Below, piece after piece: positions 8,614-17,648 of a stretch of 64,000 bases of DNA. Location of the stretch: positions 41,306 through 105,305 of the forward strand of contig NZ_AEGR01000018.1 of the NCBI RefSeq assembly GCF_000211835.1, read 5' to 3'. How positions within the stretch are numbered: the first letter of the stretch is position 1; each line of letters begins with the position of its first letter. Source of the DNA: Hylemonella gracilis ATCC 19624 (GTDB taxonomy: Bacteria > Pseudomonadota > Gammaproteobacteria > Burkholderiales > Burkholderiaceae_C). Below the pieces are notes generated by a model. The model was not told the origin of the DNA. It ran no database searches and saw only the letters and a program-made list of their open reading frames with translations. The position numbers and the translations under genes were made by a program.

Positions 8614-11133
8614 ATGACGTCAGCCTTTGCCGCCGAAGCTTCGCCTGCCGCGGCCTGTCCCCTGGATGCGTTCAACGCTTCCCACGCCTCGGCCGCTGCC
8701 GATGCCCCGCGCATCCCCGCTTCCCTTGAAAGTGCCGAGGGCGCCAACGCCCGCACCTTGGTGGACGACCCGCAGTTCTGGCCTGCCTTCGGGCGTGTCG
8801 TGTCCGGTGTCGTGTCCGATCAGTCGGGGAGCCCGGCGTCGCCGCACGGAGCAACCGCGCCTTTGTGGGAGTCTCGGCTCGCGATCGAGGGCATGTACTG
8901 CGCGGCCTGCGCGCTCAATGTGGAAGACGCCTTGCGCCGCTTGCCCGGCGTGGAGTCGGTGAGCGTCAGCGTGGGCAGCCAACGCGCGCAACTGCGGTGG
9001 CGCGAGGGCCTGGCCCGCCCGTCCCAGTGGCTGGAGGCGGTGCAGGACGCGGGCTACCGGGCCGTGCCCGCGCAGGATCTGTTCGCCAGCGAGCGCAGAC
9101 GCCATGAATCGCGCGGCGCCTTGTGGCGCTGGCTGGTCGCGGGCTTTTGCATGATGCAAGTCATGATGTACGCGTGGCCCGCCTACGTGGCGGGACCGGG
9201 CGACGCCGCGGGAGGGCTCACCGGCGAGCAGGAGCAGCTGCTGCGCTGGGCCAGTTGGGTGCTCACCCTGCCGGTCATGCTGTTTTGCTGCGGCCCCTTT
9301 TTCTCCGCCGCCTGGCATGACTTGACCAGCGGCTTGCGCCAGGGCCGTCTCAGCGCGCGCATCGGCATGGACGTGCCCGTGGCCCTGGGCATGGCCATCA
9401 CCTTCGTGGTCAGCACCCTGGGCACGTTCGAGCCTCAGGGCGTTTTCGGGCGGGAGGTTTATTTCGACTCGCTCACCATGTTCGTCTGTTTCCTGCTCAC
9501 CGGGCGCTGGCTGGAGCTGCGCTTGCGCAACCGCACGGCCGGCGCCTTGGACGCGCTCATGAACCGCCTGCCCGAAAGCGTGTTGCGCCAGACGCCCGAT
9601 GCGCTGCCCCCTGGCGGGCAGGCTCGCTACGAGCGCGTGGCCTTGCACCGCGTTCGAGTGGGCGATGTGCTGCGCGTGTTGCCGGGCGAGGCATTTCCCG
9701 CCGACGGCGTGTTGCTGGAGGGGCTGCCACGCAATGGCACGCAGGTGGACGAGGCCTTGCTGACGGGCGAGTCCCGCCCGCTCAAGCGTGGCGCGGGAGA
9801 CGCCATCATCGCGGGCAGCCACAACCTCGCGGCGCCCGTGCTGATGCGGGTCGAGCGCCTGGGCCAGGACACCCGCTACGCGCAGATCGTGGCCCTGATG
9901 GAACAGGCCGAGGCCAGCCGACCGCGCATGGCCCAGCTGGTGGACCGTCTGGCGCGGCCCTTCCTGCTGATCGTGCTGCTCGCGGCCGCCGGGGCCGCCG
10001 CCTACTGGTGGCAGGCCGACGCGACGACGGGGCAGGGCGGCCCGGGGCATGCGCTGATGGTGGCCGTGGCCGTGCTCATCGTCACCTGCCCCTGCGCTCT
10101 CACCCTGGCCACGCCGGCCGCCTTGTTGGCGGCCGCGGGCAGGCTCGCGCGCCAGGGCGTGCTGGTGCGTCGCCTGTCCGCGCTGGAGGCATTGGCCAGT
10201 GTCGATACCGTCGTGTTCGACAAGACAGGCACCCTGACCAGCGATGCCCTGACCCTGCAGGCCGTGCGGACCCGAGAGGGCCTGACGCGCGGCCAGGCCT
10301 TGGCCTGGAGCGCGGCGCTGGCGCGCCAGTCCCTGCACCCGCTGTCGCGCGCTCTGGTGAAGGCCGCGGCCACGGTGGCCGGGGAGCCCTTGCAGGCCCA
10401 GAACGTGCAGGAGCTCAGCGGGCAAGGCCTCACGGCCACCGTGGACGGGCGGCCGCTGCGCCTGGGTTCACCCGCGCATTGCGGCGTGCCGGCCCAGGCC
10501 GTGTTCGGACCGCACGCCATGCTGGCGGACGAGCAGGGCTGGCTGGCCACTTTCGAATTCGGCGAGCAAATCCGCCCGGACGCGCGCACCACGATCAACA
10601 CGCTGCGCGCGCGGGGGCTGGAGGTGAGGGTGCTCTCCGGCGATGCGCCCGCGCCGGTGGCGCGGGTGGCGCACGAATTGGGCTTGGACCCCGCGCAGGC
10701 CCGGGGCGCCTGCGCACCGGACGACAAACTCGAGGTCTTGCGGCAGCTGCAGGCCCAGGGCCGCAAGGTCGCCGTGGTGGGGGATGGCCTGAACGATGGC
10801 CCCGCGCTGGCGGGCGCGCAGGTGTCCTTCGCCTTCGGCCCTTCCGTGCCGCTGACCCGGGCCCGCGCTGACTTCGTCGTGCTCGGTGAACATTTGAGCA
10901 GCGTGGCCGAGGCCCAAGCCACCGCGCGGCGCACCTTGCGCGTCGTGCGGCAAAACATCGTCTGGGCCGTGGCCTACAACGCGGCCTGCATTCCCCTGGC
11001 CATCGCCGGACTGTTGCCGGCCTGGGCGGCGGGGTTGGGCATGGCGGCCAGTTCCCTGCTGGTGGTGCTCAACGCGCTGCGCCTCACGCGCCCGGCCCTG
11101 ATCCCGCCTGCTCCCGCCTTGGAGGGCGTGTGA
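8614..11133 (+). CDS. ccoI: Cu+-translocating P1B-type ATPase CcoI (CopA2-like)
   Basis: Inner-membrane copper-exporting ATPase needed to load copper into cbb3-type cytochrome oxidase. The product is 839 residues from this start. It has one N-terminal heavy-metal domain with GMYCAAC (C96, C99), the membrane CPC motif (C492-P-C494), the phosphorylated aspartate in DKTGT (D536) and the hinge motif GDGLNDGP (D724, D728). Its place directly before ccoS and ccoNOQP points to CcoI/FixI rather than general copper detoxification. The first 85 residues are alanine-rich and unlike the cysteine-containing N-terminus usual in CcoI. The ATG at 8614 is preferred because the FNR promoter would start transcription near 8612; the frame is also open from 8569. 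It overlaps ccoS. Confidence 0.92.
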   Translation: MTSAFAAEASPAAACPLDAFNASHASAAADAPRIPASLESAEGANARTLVDDPQFWPAFGRVVSGVVSDQSGSPASPHGATAPLWESRLAIEGMYCAACALNVEDALRRLPGVESVSVSVGSQRAQLRWREGLARPSQWLEAVQDAGYRAVPAQDLFASERRRHESRGALWRWLVAGFCMMQVMMYAWPAYVAGPGDAAGGLTGEQEQLLRWASWVLTLPVMLFCCGPFFSAAWHDLTSGLRQGRLSARIGMDVPVALGMAITFVVSTLGTFEPQGVFGREVYFDSLTMFVCFLLTGRWLELRLRNRTAGALDALMNRLPESVLRQTPDALPPGGQARYERVALHRVRVGDVLRVLPGEAFPADGVLLEGLPRNGTQVDEALLTGESRPLKRGAGDAIIAGSHNLAAPVLMRVERLGQDTRYAQIVALMEQAEASRPRMAQLVDRLARPFLLIVLLAAAGAAAYWWQADATTGQGGPGHALMVAVAVLIVTCPCALTLATPAALLAAAGRLARQGVLVRRLSALEALASVDTVVFDKTGTLTSDALTLQAVRTREGLTRGQALAWSAALARQSLHPLSRALVKAAATVAGEPLQAQNVQELSGQGLTATVDGRPLRLGSPAHCGVPAQAVFGPHAMLADEQGWLATFEFGEQIRPDARTTINTLRARGLEVRVLSGDAPAPVARVAHELGLDPAQARGACAPDDKLEVLRQLQAQGRKVAVVGDGLNDGPALAGAQVSFAFGPSVPLTRARADFVVLGEHLSSVAEAQATARRTLRVVRQNIVWAVAYNAACIPLAIAGLLPAWAAGLGMAASSLLVVLNALRLTRPALIPPAPALEGV

Positions 11134-11270
11134 TGGACATTCTTTATCTGTTGATTCCCCTGTCGGTCGCCTTGGTCTTTTTCATCCTGGGCGGCCTGTG
11201 GTGGGCGATCCAGCGCGGGCAGTTCGAGGATCTGGAAGCCGAGGGCGAGCGCATCTTGCGCGATGACTGA
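11133..11270 (+). CDS. ccoS: cbb3 oxidase maturation protein CcoS
   Basis: A 45-residue single-span membrane protein starting MDILYLLIPLSVALVF, with a conserved GGLWWAIQRGQFEDLE segment and acidic end. This is the CcoS/FixS pattern. CcoS is needed for cofactor insertion into the cbb3 catalytic subunit, together with CcoI. The ATG overlaps the ccoI stop (TGATG), so translation is coupled. It is a very short gene easily missed in ORF calling. Confidence 0.92.
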   Translation: MDILYLLIPLSVALVFFILGGLWWAIQRGQFEDLEAEGERILRDD

Positions 11271-11285
11271 CTGAATGCAGCCTGT

Positions 11286-11299
11286 TTGACATGCGTCAA
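11286..11299. promoter_or_regulatory. FNR-type box upstream of ccoN
   Basis: TTGAC-ATGC-GTCAA is a perfect inverted repeat, one symmetrical change from the TTGAT/ATCAA consensus. A class II start would fall near 11334, just upstream of the ribosome site AGAGGTG (11335-11341) of ccoN. The -10 match (CAGACT near 11322) is weak, as expected for an activator-dependent promoter. Confidence 0.75.
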
Positions 11300-11345
11300 A
11301 CCGGCTGTTCGAGCAAGCAGGCAGACTGTGAAAAAGAGGTGAAAC

Positions 11346-12785
11346 ATGACAATACTCAAACAGGACGCCACGGTCTACAACGACACCGTGGTTCGGCAGT
11401 TCGCCATCATGACGGTGGTGTGGGGCGTGGTGGGCATGCTGGTGGGCGTCATCATCGCCGCCCAGCTGGCCTGGCCGGAACTGAACTTCGGCATACCGTG
11501 GCTGAGCTACGGGCGCTTGCGTCCCTTGCACACCAATGCGGTGATCTTCGCCTTCGGCGGTTGCGGCTTGTTCGCCTCGGCCTACTACGTGGTGCAGCGC
11601 ACCAGCCAGGTCCGCCTGTTCGCGGGGCCGCTGGCGTCCTTCACCTTCTGGGGCTGGCAGCTGGTCATCGTGCTGGCGGCGATCACCTTGCCCCTGGGCT
11701 ACACCAGCGGCAAGGAATACGCTGAACTTGAGTGGCCCATCGACATCCTGATCGCCCTGGTCTGGGTGGCCTTCGCGGTGGTGTTCTTCGGCACGGTCGG
11801 CACGCGCAAGGTGCGGCACATCTACGTGGCCAACTGGTTCTTCGGCGCCTTCATCATCGCCGTGGCCCTGCTGCACATCGTCAACAGCGCGGCGATCCCC
11901 GCGGGCCTGCTCAAGAGCTACTCGGCTTACGCCGGCGTGCAGGACGCCATGATCCAGTGGTGGTATGGCCACAACGCGGTGGGCTTCTTCCTGACGGCCG
12001 GCTTCCTGGGCATGATGTACTACTTCATTCCCAAGCAGGCTGAGCGGCCGGTCTACAGCTACCGCCTCTCCATCGTCCACTTCTGGGCGCTGATCTTCAC
12101 CTACATGTGGGCGGGTCCGCACCACCTGCACTACACGGCCTTGCCGGACTGGACGCAGTCGGTCGGCATGCTGTTCTCGCTGATCCTGTTGGCGCCGTCC
12201 TGGGGCGGCATGATCAACGGCATCATGACCCTCAGCGGTGCCTGGCACAAGCTGCGCGATGACCCCATCCTGCGCTTCCTGATCGTCAGCCTGTCGTTCT
12301 ACGGCATGAGCACCTTCGAAGGTCCGATGATGTCCATCAAGACCGTCAATGCCCTGAGCCACTACACGGACTGGACCATCGGCCACGTGCACAGCGGCGC
12401 CCTGGGCTGGGTGGGCCTGGTGACCATGGGCAGCATGTACTACCTGATTCCGCGCCTCTTTGGCCAGAAGCAGATGTTCAGCGTCAAGGCCATCGAAGTC
12501 CATTTCTGGGTCTCCACGATCGGCATCGTGATCTACATCGCGGCCATGTGGATCGCGGGCGTGATGCAGGGCCTGATGTGGCGCTCGGTCGACGCCGATG
12601 GCACGCTGACCTACACCTTCGTCGAGTCGGTCAAGGCCACCTATCCCTTCTACGTGCTGCGCCTGTTCGGTGGTCTGCTGTACCTGGCGGGCATGGTGCT
12701 GATGCTCTGGAACGTGGTCAAGACGGCCCTGGCCGGACGCGTGGAGCCGGTGCGCATTCCGAACGTTGCCGCGGCCCACGCCTGA
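11346..12785 (+). CDS. ccoN: cbb3-type cytochrome c oxidase subunit I CcoN
   Basis: Catalytic heme-copper oxidase subunit that reduces O2 to water at high affinity in the inner membrane. 479 residues with about 12 membrane spans. The metal ligands are visible: H62 (low-spin heme), CuB ligands H209, H259 and H260, and the heme pair H347/H349 in [11 protein letters not shown]. Family C hallmarks include the short K-channel and the absence of the helix VI tyrosine of A-type oxidases. The ribosome site AGAGGTG lies 5 nt before the ATG. First gene of ccoNOQP, with an FNR-type box about 50 nt upstream. Confidence 0.97.
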   Translation: MTILKQDATVYNDTVVRQFAIMTVVWGVVGMLVGVIIAAQLAWPELNFGIPWLSYGRLRPLHTNAVIFAFGGCGLFASAYYVVQRTSQVRLFAGPLASFTFWGWQLVIVLAAITLPLGYTSGKEYAELEWPIDILIALVWVAFAVVFFGTVGTRKVRHIYVANWFFGAFIIAVALLHIVNSAAIPAGLLKSYSAYAGVQDAMIQWWYGHNAVGFFLTAGFLGMMYYFIPKQAERPVYSYRLSIVHFWALIFTYMWAGPHHLHYTALPDWTQSVGMLFSLILLAPSWGGMINGIMTLSGAWHKLRDDPILRFLIVSLSFYGMSTFEGPMMSIKTVNALSHYTDWTIGHVHSGALGWVGLVTMGSMYYLIPRLFGQKQMFSVKAIEVHFWVSTIGIVIYIAAMWIAGVMQGLMWRSVDADGTLTYTFVESVKATYPFYVLRLFGGLLYLAGMVLMLWNVVKTALAGRVEPVRIPNVAAAHA

Positions 12786-12797
12786 GGAGAAAAGAAC

Positions 12798-13415
12798 ATG
12801 GCGCAACAGAAACCCACGGGTCACGAGAAGATCGAGACCAACAACTTCCTGATGATCGTGCTGATCCTGCTGGTGCTGCTGGTCGGCGGCCTGGTGGAAA
12901 TCGTGCCGCTCTTCTTCCAGAAGTCCACCACCCAACCGCTGGAAGGCGTCAAGCCCTACACCGCGCTGCAGCTCGCCGGGCGCGATGTCTACATCCGCGA
13001 GGGTTGCTACAACTGCCACTCGCAGATGATTCGCCCCTTCCGCGCCGAGACGCTGCGCTACGGCCACTACTCGGTGGCGGGTGAGTCGGTTTACGACCAC
13101 CCCTTCCAGTGGGGCAGCAAGCGCACCGGCCCTGACCTTGCGCGCGTCGGTGGACGCTACAGCGACGAGTGGCACCGCATCCACCTGAACAACCCGCGCG
13201 ACATGGTGCCGGAGTCGAACATGCCGGCCTATCCCTGGCTGGGTAAGAACTTGGTGGATGCCGAGTCCTTGCCGACGCACATGAAGGCGCTGCGCGTGGT
13301 GGGCGTGCCCTACACGGACGAACAGATTGCCCAGGCGCCTGCGGACGTCAAGGGCAAGACCGAGCTGGACGCGCTGATCGCTTTCCTGCAGGTGCTGGGC
13401 ACCGCGCTGAAATAA
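12798..13415 (+). CDS. ccoO: cbb3-type cytochrome c oxidase subunit II CcoO
   Basis: Membrane-anchored monoheme c-type cytochrome passing electrons to CcoN. 205 residues: an N-terminal anchor at about 17-40, then the heme site CYNCH (C70, C73, H74) in the family context [19 protein letters not shown] distal methionine is likely in [11 protein letters not shown]. It lies 12 nt after ccoN, and a GAGGAGAAAAGAAC leader precedes the ATG. The length fits CcoO (about 200-240). Confidence 0.96.
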   Translation: MAQQKPTGHEKIETNNFLMIVLILLVLLVGGLVEIVPLFFQKSTTQPLEGVKPYTALQLAGRDVYIREGCYNCHSQMIRPFRAETLRYGHYSVAGESVYDHPFQWGSKRTGPDLARVGGRYSDEWHRIHLNNPRDMVPESNMPAYPWLGKNLVDAESLPTHMKALRVVGVPYTDEQIAQAPADVKGKTELDALIAFLQVLGTALK

Positions 13416-13426
13416 GGAGTACGGAC

Positions 13427-13561
13427 ATGGACATCAACACCCTGCGTTCCGTGGTCACCGTCGCGGGCCTGCTCTGCTTCATCGGCATCGTGGCCTGGGC
13501 CTGGTCCGCGCGCAAGCAACCGGACTTCGAGCAAGCCGCGCGCCTGCCCTTCGAAGAATGA
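13427..13561 (+). CDS. ccoQ: cbb3-type oxidase subunit CcoQ
   Basis: A 44-residue single-span protein (MDINTLRSVVTVAGLLCFIG, then a short cytoplasmic tail RKQPDFEQAARLPFEE). CcoQ is the small non-catalytic subunit that stabilises the complex. The AAGGAG site at 13414-13419 precedes the ATG by about 7 nt. The tail motif EQAARLPFEE is typical of beta-proteobacterial CcoQ. Below usual ORF length cut-offs. Confidence 0.92.
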   Translation: MDINTLRSVVTVAGLLCFIGIVAWAWSARKQPDFEQAARLPFEE

Positions 13562-13590
13562 AGACAAGACACTGAAGACGAGAACACATC

Positions 13591-14514
13591 ATGAGCGACT
13601 TCACGCACAACTTCTGGTCGATCTTCATTGGCGCCGTCACCCTCATCAGCATCATCGCCTGCCTGGTGTTGCTGTGGGTTTCCGGCAAGGTCAAGGTCAA
13701 GAACGCGACCGCCGACAACAGCACCGGGCATGTCTGGGACGAAGACTTGCGCGAGATGAACAACCCACTGCCGCGCTGGTGGGTGGGTCTCTTCATCCTG
13801 ACCATTGTTTTTGCCCTGGTCTACCTCTTCTTGTATCCGGGCCTGGGCAAGCACGCCGGCTCCCTGGGCTGGACGCAAAAGGGTGAATACGAGGCGGAGA
13901 TGGCCAAGGGCGCGCAGCAGGTGGCGCCGCTGTACGCCAAGTTCTCCGGCATGAGCGTGCCCGATGCCGCCAAGGAGCCGCAGGCGATCACCGTGGGCGA
14001 AAAGCTCTTCTTGAACAACTGCGCCCAATGCCATGGCAGCGACGCGCGGGGCAGCAAGGGGTTCCCCAACCTGACGGACAGCGACTGGCTCTGGGGCGGC
14101 ACGCCTGACGCCATCAAGACCACCATCACCCAGGGCCGCACGGGCGCGATGCCTCCCATGGCCGCGGCCCTCGGTGGCGCGGACGATGTGAAGAACGTGG
14201 CGCAGTACGTGCTCAGCCTCTCCGGCAGCCCGCACGACAGTCTGCGCGCTCAACTGGGCAAGGCCAAGTTCGGTGTCTGCGCGGCTTGCCACGGGCAGGA
14301 CGGCAAAGGCAACCCGCTGCTGGGCGCGCCCAATCTGACCGACGATGTCTGGCTGCATGGCTGGGGTGAGAACGCCATCATGGCCATGATCAACAATGGC
14401 AAGACCAACCAGATGCCCGCGCAAGGCGCGGGACACGGCGGCAAGCTCACGGCCGAGCAGATTCACTTGCTGACGGCCTACGTCTGGAGTCGTGGCGGTG
14501 GCCAAGGCCAGTAG
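13591..14514 (+). CDS. ccoP: cbb3-type cytochrome c oxidase subunit III CcoP (diheme)
   Basis: Diheme c-type cytochrome and electron entry subunit of the oxidase. 307 residues: an N-terminal membrane hairpin (about 8-28 and 65-88, with the ELNNPLPRWW-like segment EMNNPLPRWWVGLF between), then two cytochrome c domains with heme sites CAQCH (C144, C147, H148) and CAACH (C230, C233, H234). Its last 17 nt (14498-14514) overlap the start of ccoG, suggesting coupling of the oxidase operon to the maturation genes. Confidence 0.96.
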   Translation: MSDFTHNFWSIFIGAVTLISIIACLVLLWVSGKVKVKNATADNSTGHVWDEDLREMNNPLPRWWVGLFILTIVFALVYLFLYPGLGKHAGSLGWTQKGEYEAEMAKGAQQVAPLYAKFSGMSVPDAAKEPQAITVGEKLFLNNCAQCHGSDARGSKGFPNLTDSDWLWGGTPDAIKTTITQGRTGAMPPMAAALGGADDVKNVAQYVLSLSGSPHDSLRAQLGKAKFGVCAACHGQDGKGNPLLGAPNLTDDVWLHGWGENAIMAMINNGKTNQMPAQGAGHGGKLTAEQIHLLTAYVWSRGGGQGQ

Positions 14515-15985
14515 CACGGCCGACCAGGTCGGCAAGGTCATCCCGATCGCCGCCGTTGAAGCCGATGGCGGCGAGACCGTGGTCTCGCTCTACGAGGCCA
14601 GCAAGAAGATCTATCCTCGCAGCGTCAGCGGCTACTACGCGCGCTGGCGCTGGGTGCTGGTCTGGTTCACGCAGATCATTTTTTATGGTCTGCCCTGGCT
14701 GCAATGGGGCGAGCGTCAGGCCGTGCTCTTCGATCTGGGGGCACGGCGTTTTTATCTTTTCGGGTTGGTGCTCTACCCGCAGGACTTCATCTACCTGACC
14801 GGCCTGCTCGTCATCTCGGCGCTGTCGCTCTTTCTGTTCACCGCCGTGGCTGGGCGGCAGTGGTGCGGTTATGCGTGTCCGCAAACCGTCTACACCGAGA
14901 TCTTTCTCTGGATCGAACGCAAGATCGAGGGCGATCGCAGCGCGCGTTTGCGTCTCGACGCGGGCGCCTGGAACTTGAACAAGGTGCTGCGCAAGGGCGG
15001 CAAGCACCTGGTCTGGCTGGCCTTGGCGTTGTGGACGGGGTTCACCTTCGTCGGCTACTTCACCCCCGTGCGTGAGCTCTGGGCGGAGTCCTTCACCTTC
15101 GGCTTCGGGCCCTGGGAATGGTTCTGGGTGAATTTCTACGCGCTGGCGACCTATGGCAACGCGGGTTTCATGCGCGAGCAGGTCTGCAAGTACATGTGCC
15201 CTTACGCCCGTTTCCAGAGCGCCATGTTCGACAAGGACACGCTGATCGTCAGCTACGACGAGAAGCGCGGCGAATCGCGTGGCGCGCGTTCACGTCAGGC
15301 CGATGCGCGGGCGCTCAAGGCGCAGGGTCTGGGGGACTGCATCGATTGCACGATGTGCGTGCAGGTCTGCCCGACCGGCATCGACATCCGCAAGGGCTTG
15401 CAGTACGAATGCATCAGCTGCGGAGCCTGCGTGGACGTGTGCGACAACGTGATGGACAAGATGGGCTACGCACGCGGCTTGATCCGCTACACCACGCAGA
15501 ATGCCCTGCAAGGCGGCTGGAGCCGTCTGCAGACCTGGAAGCGCGTGTTCCGCCCGCGCGTGCTGGTCTACACCGCCATCCTCTGGGCCATCATCTTCGG
15601 CTTGCTCGCGAGCCTGGCCCTGCGGTCCTCCTTCAAGGTGGACGTGGTGCGCGACCGTGGCGTGCTCGCGCGCATCGTTGTCGGTCCCGATGGACGCGGT
15701 TTGATCGAGAATGTCTACCGCCTGCAGATCATGAACGCCTCCGAAAACACGCAGCGCTTCCGGATCGCTGTCACCGGCTTGCAAGGCTTGGCGGTCGTCA
15801 GCGACGGCGCGGAGGGAGGCGAGGTGACCGTGGGGCCAGCGCAAGCCCGCTGGTTGGCGGTGCGCGCGCAGCTGCCTTACGAAGAAGGCGAGCGCATGGG
15901 CACGGGCAGCCACCCCATGCGCTTTGAGATCAGCGCGGATGGCCAGGTGGTGAGGGAGAAATCCGTCTTCCTGGTTCCCCGCTGA
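14498..15985 (+). CDS. ccoG: Cytochrome c oxidase accessory protein CcoG (cupric reductase, FixG)
   Basis: Membrane iron-sulfur protein reported to reduce Cu(II) to Cu(I) during cbb3 assembly. 495 residues from this GTG. Membrane spans flank CGYACPQ and CKYMCPY cysteine pairs in the spans, followed by a soluble 2[4Fe-4S] ferredoxin module (CIDCTMCVQVCPTG and CISCGACVDVC) and a C-terminal immunoglobulin-like domain. The GTG at 14498 is preferred to that at 14492 because the GGAG at 14486-14489 then has an 8-nt spacing. The gene overlaps the end of ccoP. Confidence 0.95.
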   Translation: MAKASSTADQVGKVIPIAAVEADGGETVVSLYEASKKIYPRSVSGYYARWRWVLVWFTQIIFYGLPWLQWGERQAVLFDLGARRFYLFGLVLYPQDFIYLTGLLVISALSLFLFTAVAGRQWCGYACPQTVYTEIFLWIERKIEGDRSARLRLDAGAWNLNKVLRKGGKHLVWLALALWTGFTFVGYFTPVRELWAESFTFGFGPWEWFWVNFYALATYGNAGFMREQVCKYMCPYARFQSAMFDKDTLIVSYDEKRGESRGARSRQADARALKAQGLGDCIDCTMCVQVCPTGIDIRKGLQYECISCGACVDVCDNVMDKMGYARGLIRYTTQNALQGGWSRLQTWKRVFRPRVLVYTAILWAIIFGLLASLALRSSFKVDVVRDRGVLARIVVGPDGRGLIENVYRLQIMNASENTQRFRIAVTGLQGLAVVSDGAEGGEVTVGPAQARWLAVRAQLPYEEGERMGTGSHPMRFEISADGQVVREKSVFLVPR

Positions 15986-16016
15986 GCAGACGGTTCGAAA
16001 GATCATGGAGCAAGAC

Positions 16017-16277
16017 ATGCGAGACGCTAAACCTTGGTGGACTTTTGGCTATGTGTGGTTCGTGCTGGCGGGGCCCATCATCGTGGTGGTCGCCAGCCTG
16101 CACACCTTCTGGTTGGCCGCGAGCACGCCGGACCCGGTGCTGGACACCAGCGTGGTGAGCCAGAGCCAGGCGCCCGCGCAGCAGGCGCGCAACCATGCGC
16201 AGACCGGCGCGCCCGTCGCGGGGCAGATGGACCTGCCAGCCCAAGGGCAGGCCGCGCGAGCCCCGTCGGCGCCCTAG
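16017..16277 (+). CDS. ccoH: FixH/CcoH family protein
   Basis: Small membrane protein of 86 residues associated with cbb3 maturation. It starts MRDAKPWWTFGYVWFVLAGP, has one span (about 10-32) and a short periplasmic part ending in a proline/alanine/glutamine-rich tail. It is shorter than classical FixH (about 150 residues) and lacks most of the periplasmic domain; short FixH forms are common in Burkholderiales. The ATG at 16017 has a GGAG site 6 nt upstream; the in-frame ATG at 16005 has none as good. Order ccoG-ccoH matches fixGH. Confidence 0.82.
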   Translation: MRDAKPWWTFGYVWFVLAGPIIVVVASLHTFWLAASTPDPVLDTSVVSQSQAPAQQARNHAQTGAPVAGQMDLPAQGQAARAPSAP

Positions 16278-16342
16278 CGCCCCACGACCCAGGTTCCGAG
16301 CGTCCGATCAAGAAGAAAACAGCCGCCTAGAGGAGTACAACC

Positions 16343-16567
16343 ATGAAGTGGCGCAAACTCATGTGGATCGCGTGGCCGGCATTTTTGGTCGCCGGACTGA
16401 TCGAAATGGTGGTCTTCGCCTTCGTGGATCCGCACGACCTGTATTGGTTTGGCCAGCCGCTGGAGCTGGCACGCGCCGGCGTCTACACGCTGGCCTTCTT
16501 CGTGTTCTGGGCCATGGCGGGCTTGGCCAGCGCGTTGACTCTGCTGCTGGCCAGCGAGCAAGACTGA
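16343..16567 (+). CDS. Small two-span membrane protein of the cbb3 locus, function unknown
   Basis: A 74-residue protein I do not recognise by name. It begins MKWRKLMWIAWPAFLVAGLI and has two predicted membrane helices (about 8-28 and 46-68) around a short FVDPHDLYWFGQPLEL loop. No cysteines or histidine clusters for metal binding apart from one loop histidine. A strong AGAGGAG site precedes the ATG by about 7 nt, which makes it a credible gene. It follows ccoH on the same strand and ends 169 nt before the converging fnr gene, so it is probably the last gene of the oxidase cluster. A role in oxidase assembly is inferred from position only. Confidence 0.75.
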   Translation: MKWRKLMWIAWPAFLVAGLIEMVVFAFVDPHDLYWFGQPLELARAGVYTLAFFVFWAMAGLASALTLLLASEQD

Positions 16568-16736
16568 ACGGTGTGCTCAGACGCCATGGTCAGCGGGCCA
16601 ATTGGTTTGGCTTGGACTGGCCTGGCACTGGCAACATGCGCTCTCACCCAGGCACAGAGCCAGGGTGCCTTCGTGGGTTGGAGGTCTGGCGCAGGCTTGG
16701 AGCCAGCGTGGGAGCCGGGAACCCCTGGGCCCGCCT

Positions 16737-17495
16737 TCAATGGCAGGCGGGTTGGACGGCGTTGACGAGGCGGGTCAGTGCGTCGGTGTCGAGGATGCGC
16801 ACGTAGCGCTGCTTGACCTCGACGATGCCGTCTTCCGCGAAGCGCGAGAAAGTACGGCTCACGGTCTCGAGCTTGAGACCCAGGTAGCTGCCGATTTCCT
16901 CGCGGGTCATGCGCAGGATCAGCTCGGATTGGGAGAAGCCGCGCGCGTGCAGGCGCTGCACCAGGTTCAGCAGGAAGGCGGCCAGCCGTTCCTCGGCCCG
17001 CATGCTGCCCAGCAGCAGCATCACACCCTGGTCGCGCACGATTTCGCGGCTCATGATGCGGTGCACGTGGCGCTGCAGGCCGTTGATCTCACGCGAAAGG
17101 TCTTCGATGCGGTCGTAGGGCATGACGCAGACTTCCGCGTCTTCCAGCGCGACGGCGTCGCAGCTGTGCAGGTCGTTGACGATGCCGTCCAGCCCGATGA
17201 TCTCGCCCGCCATTTGGAAACCGGTGACCTGATCACGTCCATCCTCGGTGGTGACGCAGGTCTTGAAGAAGCCGGTGCGGATGGCGTAAAGCGATTCGAA
17301 TTTCTCGCCCGCGTGGAACAGCGCTTCGCCGCGCTTGACCTTGCGCCGCGTGGCGACCACGTCGTCCAGGCGCTCCATCTCCTCGCCGCTCAGGCCCACG
17401 GGCATGCAGAGCTCGCGCAGGTTGCAGTTGGAGCAGGCAACCTTGATCGTGTGCAGATCCATCGAGCGCACGTTGATGGCGGGGCGGTTCGACAT
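16737..17495 (-). CDS. fnr: FNR-type oxygen-sensing transcriptional regulator
   Basis: CRP/FNR-family activator that binds DNA when its [4Fe-4S] cluster is intact at low oxygen. 252 residues. Cluster cysteines are C21, C24, C30 (CSNCNLRELC) and C112, matching E. coli FNR C20/C23/C29/C122. The recognition helix has E210, S213 and R214 (LETVSRTFSRF), the residues that read TTGAT half-sites. The start at 17495 (MSNRPAINVR) aligns with the family; the frame is open another 31 codons upstream. It diverges from hemN across a perfect FNR box, so autoregulation is likely. Its targets appear to include the adjacent ccoI and ccoN promoters. Confidence 0.95.
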   Translation of the reverse strand: MSNRPAINVRSMDLHTIKVACSNCNLRELCMPVGLSGEEMERLDDVVATRRKVKRGEALFHAGEKFESLYAIRTGFFKTCVTTEDGRDQVTGFQMAGEIIGLDGIVNDLHSCDAVALEDAEVCVMPYDRIEDLSREINGLQRHVHRIMSREIVRDQGVMLLLGSMRAEERLAAFLLNLVQRLHARGFSQSELILRMTREEIGSYLGLKLETVSRTFSRFAEDGIVEVKQRYVRILDTDALTRLVNAVQPACH

Positions 17496-17579
17496 GGCGG
17501 CTATTGTGACATGGTTGCGCGCGCTGACGGAAGCCCATCGGCCGTGGCTCAAGGGCGAGGGCGGCGATTCCGTCACCTT

Positions 17580-17593
17580 TTGATGCAAATCAA
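17580..17593. promoter_or_regulatory. FNR box between fnr and hemN
   Basis: TTGAT-GCAA-ATCAA, a perfect consensus box. Its centre (17586.5) would place a class II start for hemN near 17628, 21 nt before the hemN ATG. On the other strand a start near 17545 would lie about 50 nt before the fnr ATG, so one box could serve both genes. Confidence 0.85.
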
Positions 17594-17648
17594 CATGGGC
17601 TCAGCGCCCTCGGTGCACAGTCGGGTACCAACCCGCCGGCATAAGTCC

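Noticed and set aside
16730..16751. CCCGCCT/AGGCGGG hairpin at the fnr stop as terminator
   Set aside because: It spans the stop codon and has no T-run.
16602..17648. N-terminal extension of the hemN frame by 349 codons
   Set aside because: Runs antisense through fnr; the HemN family start is at 17649, downstream of the FNR box.
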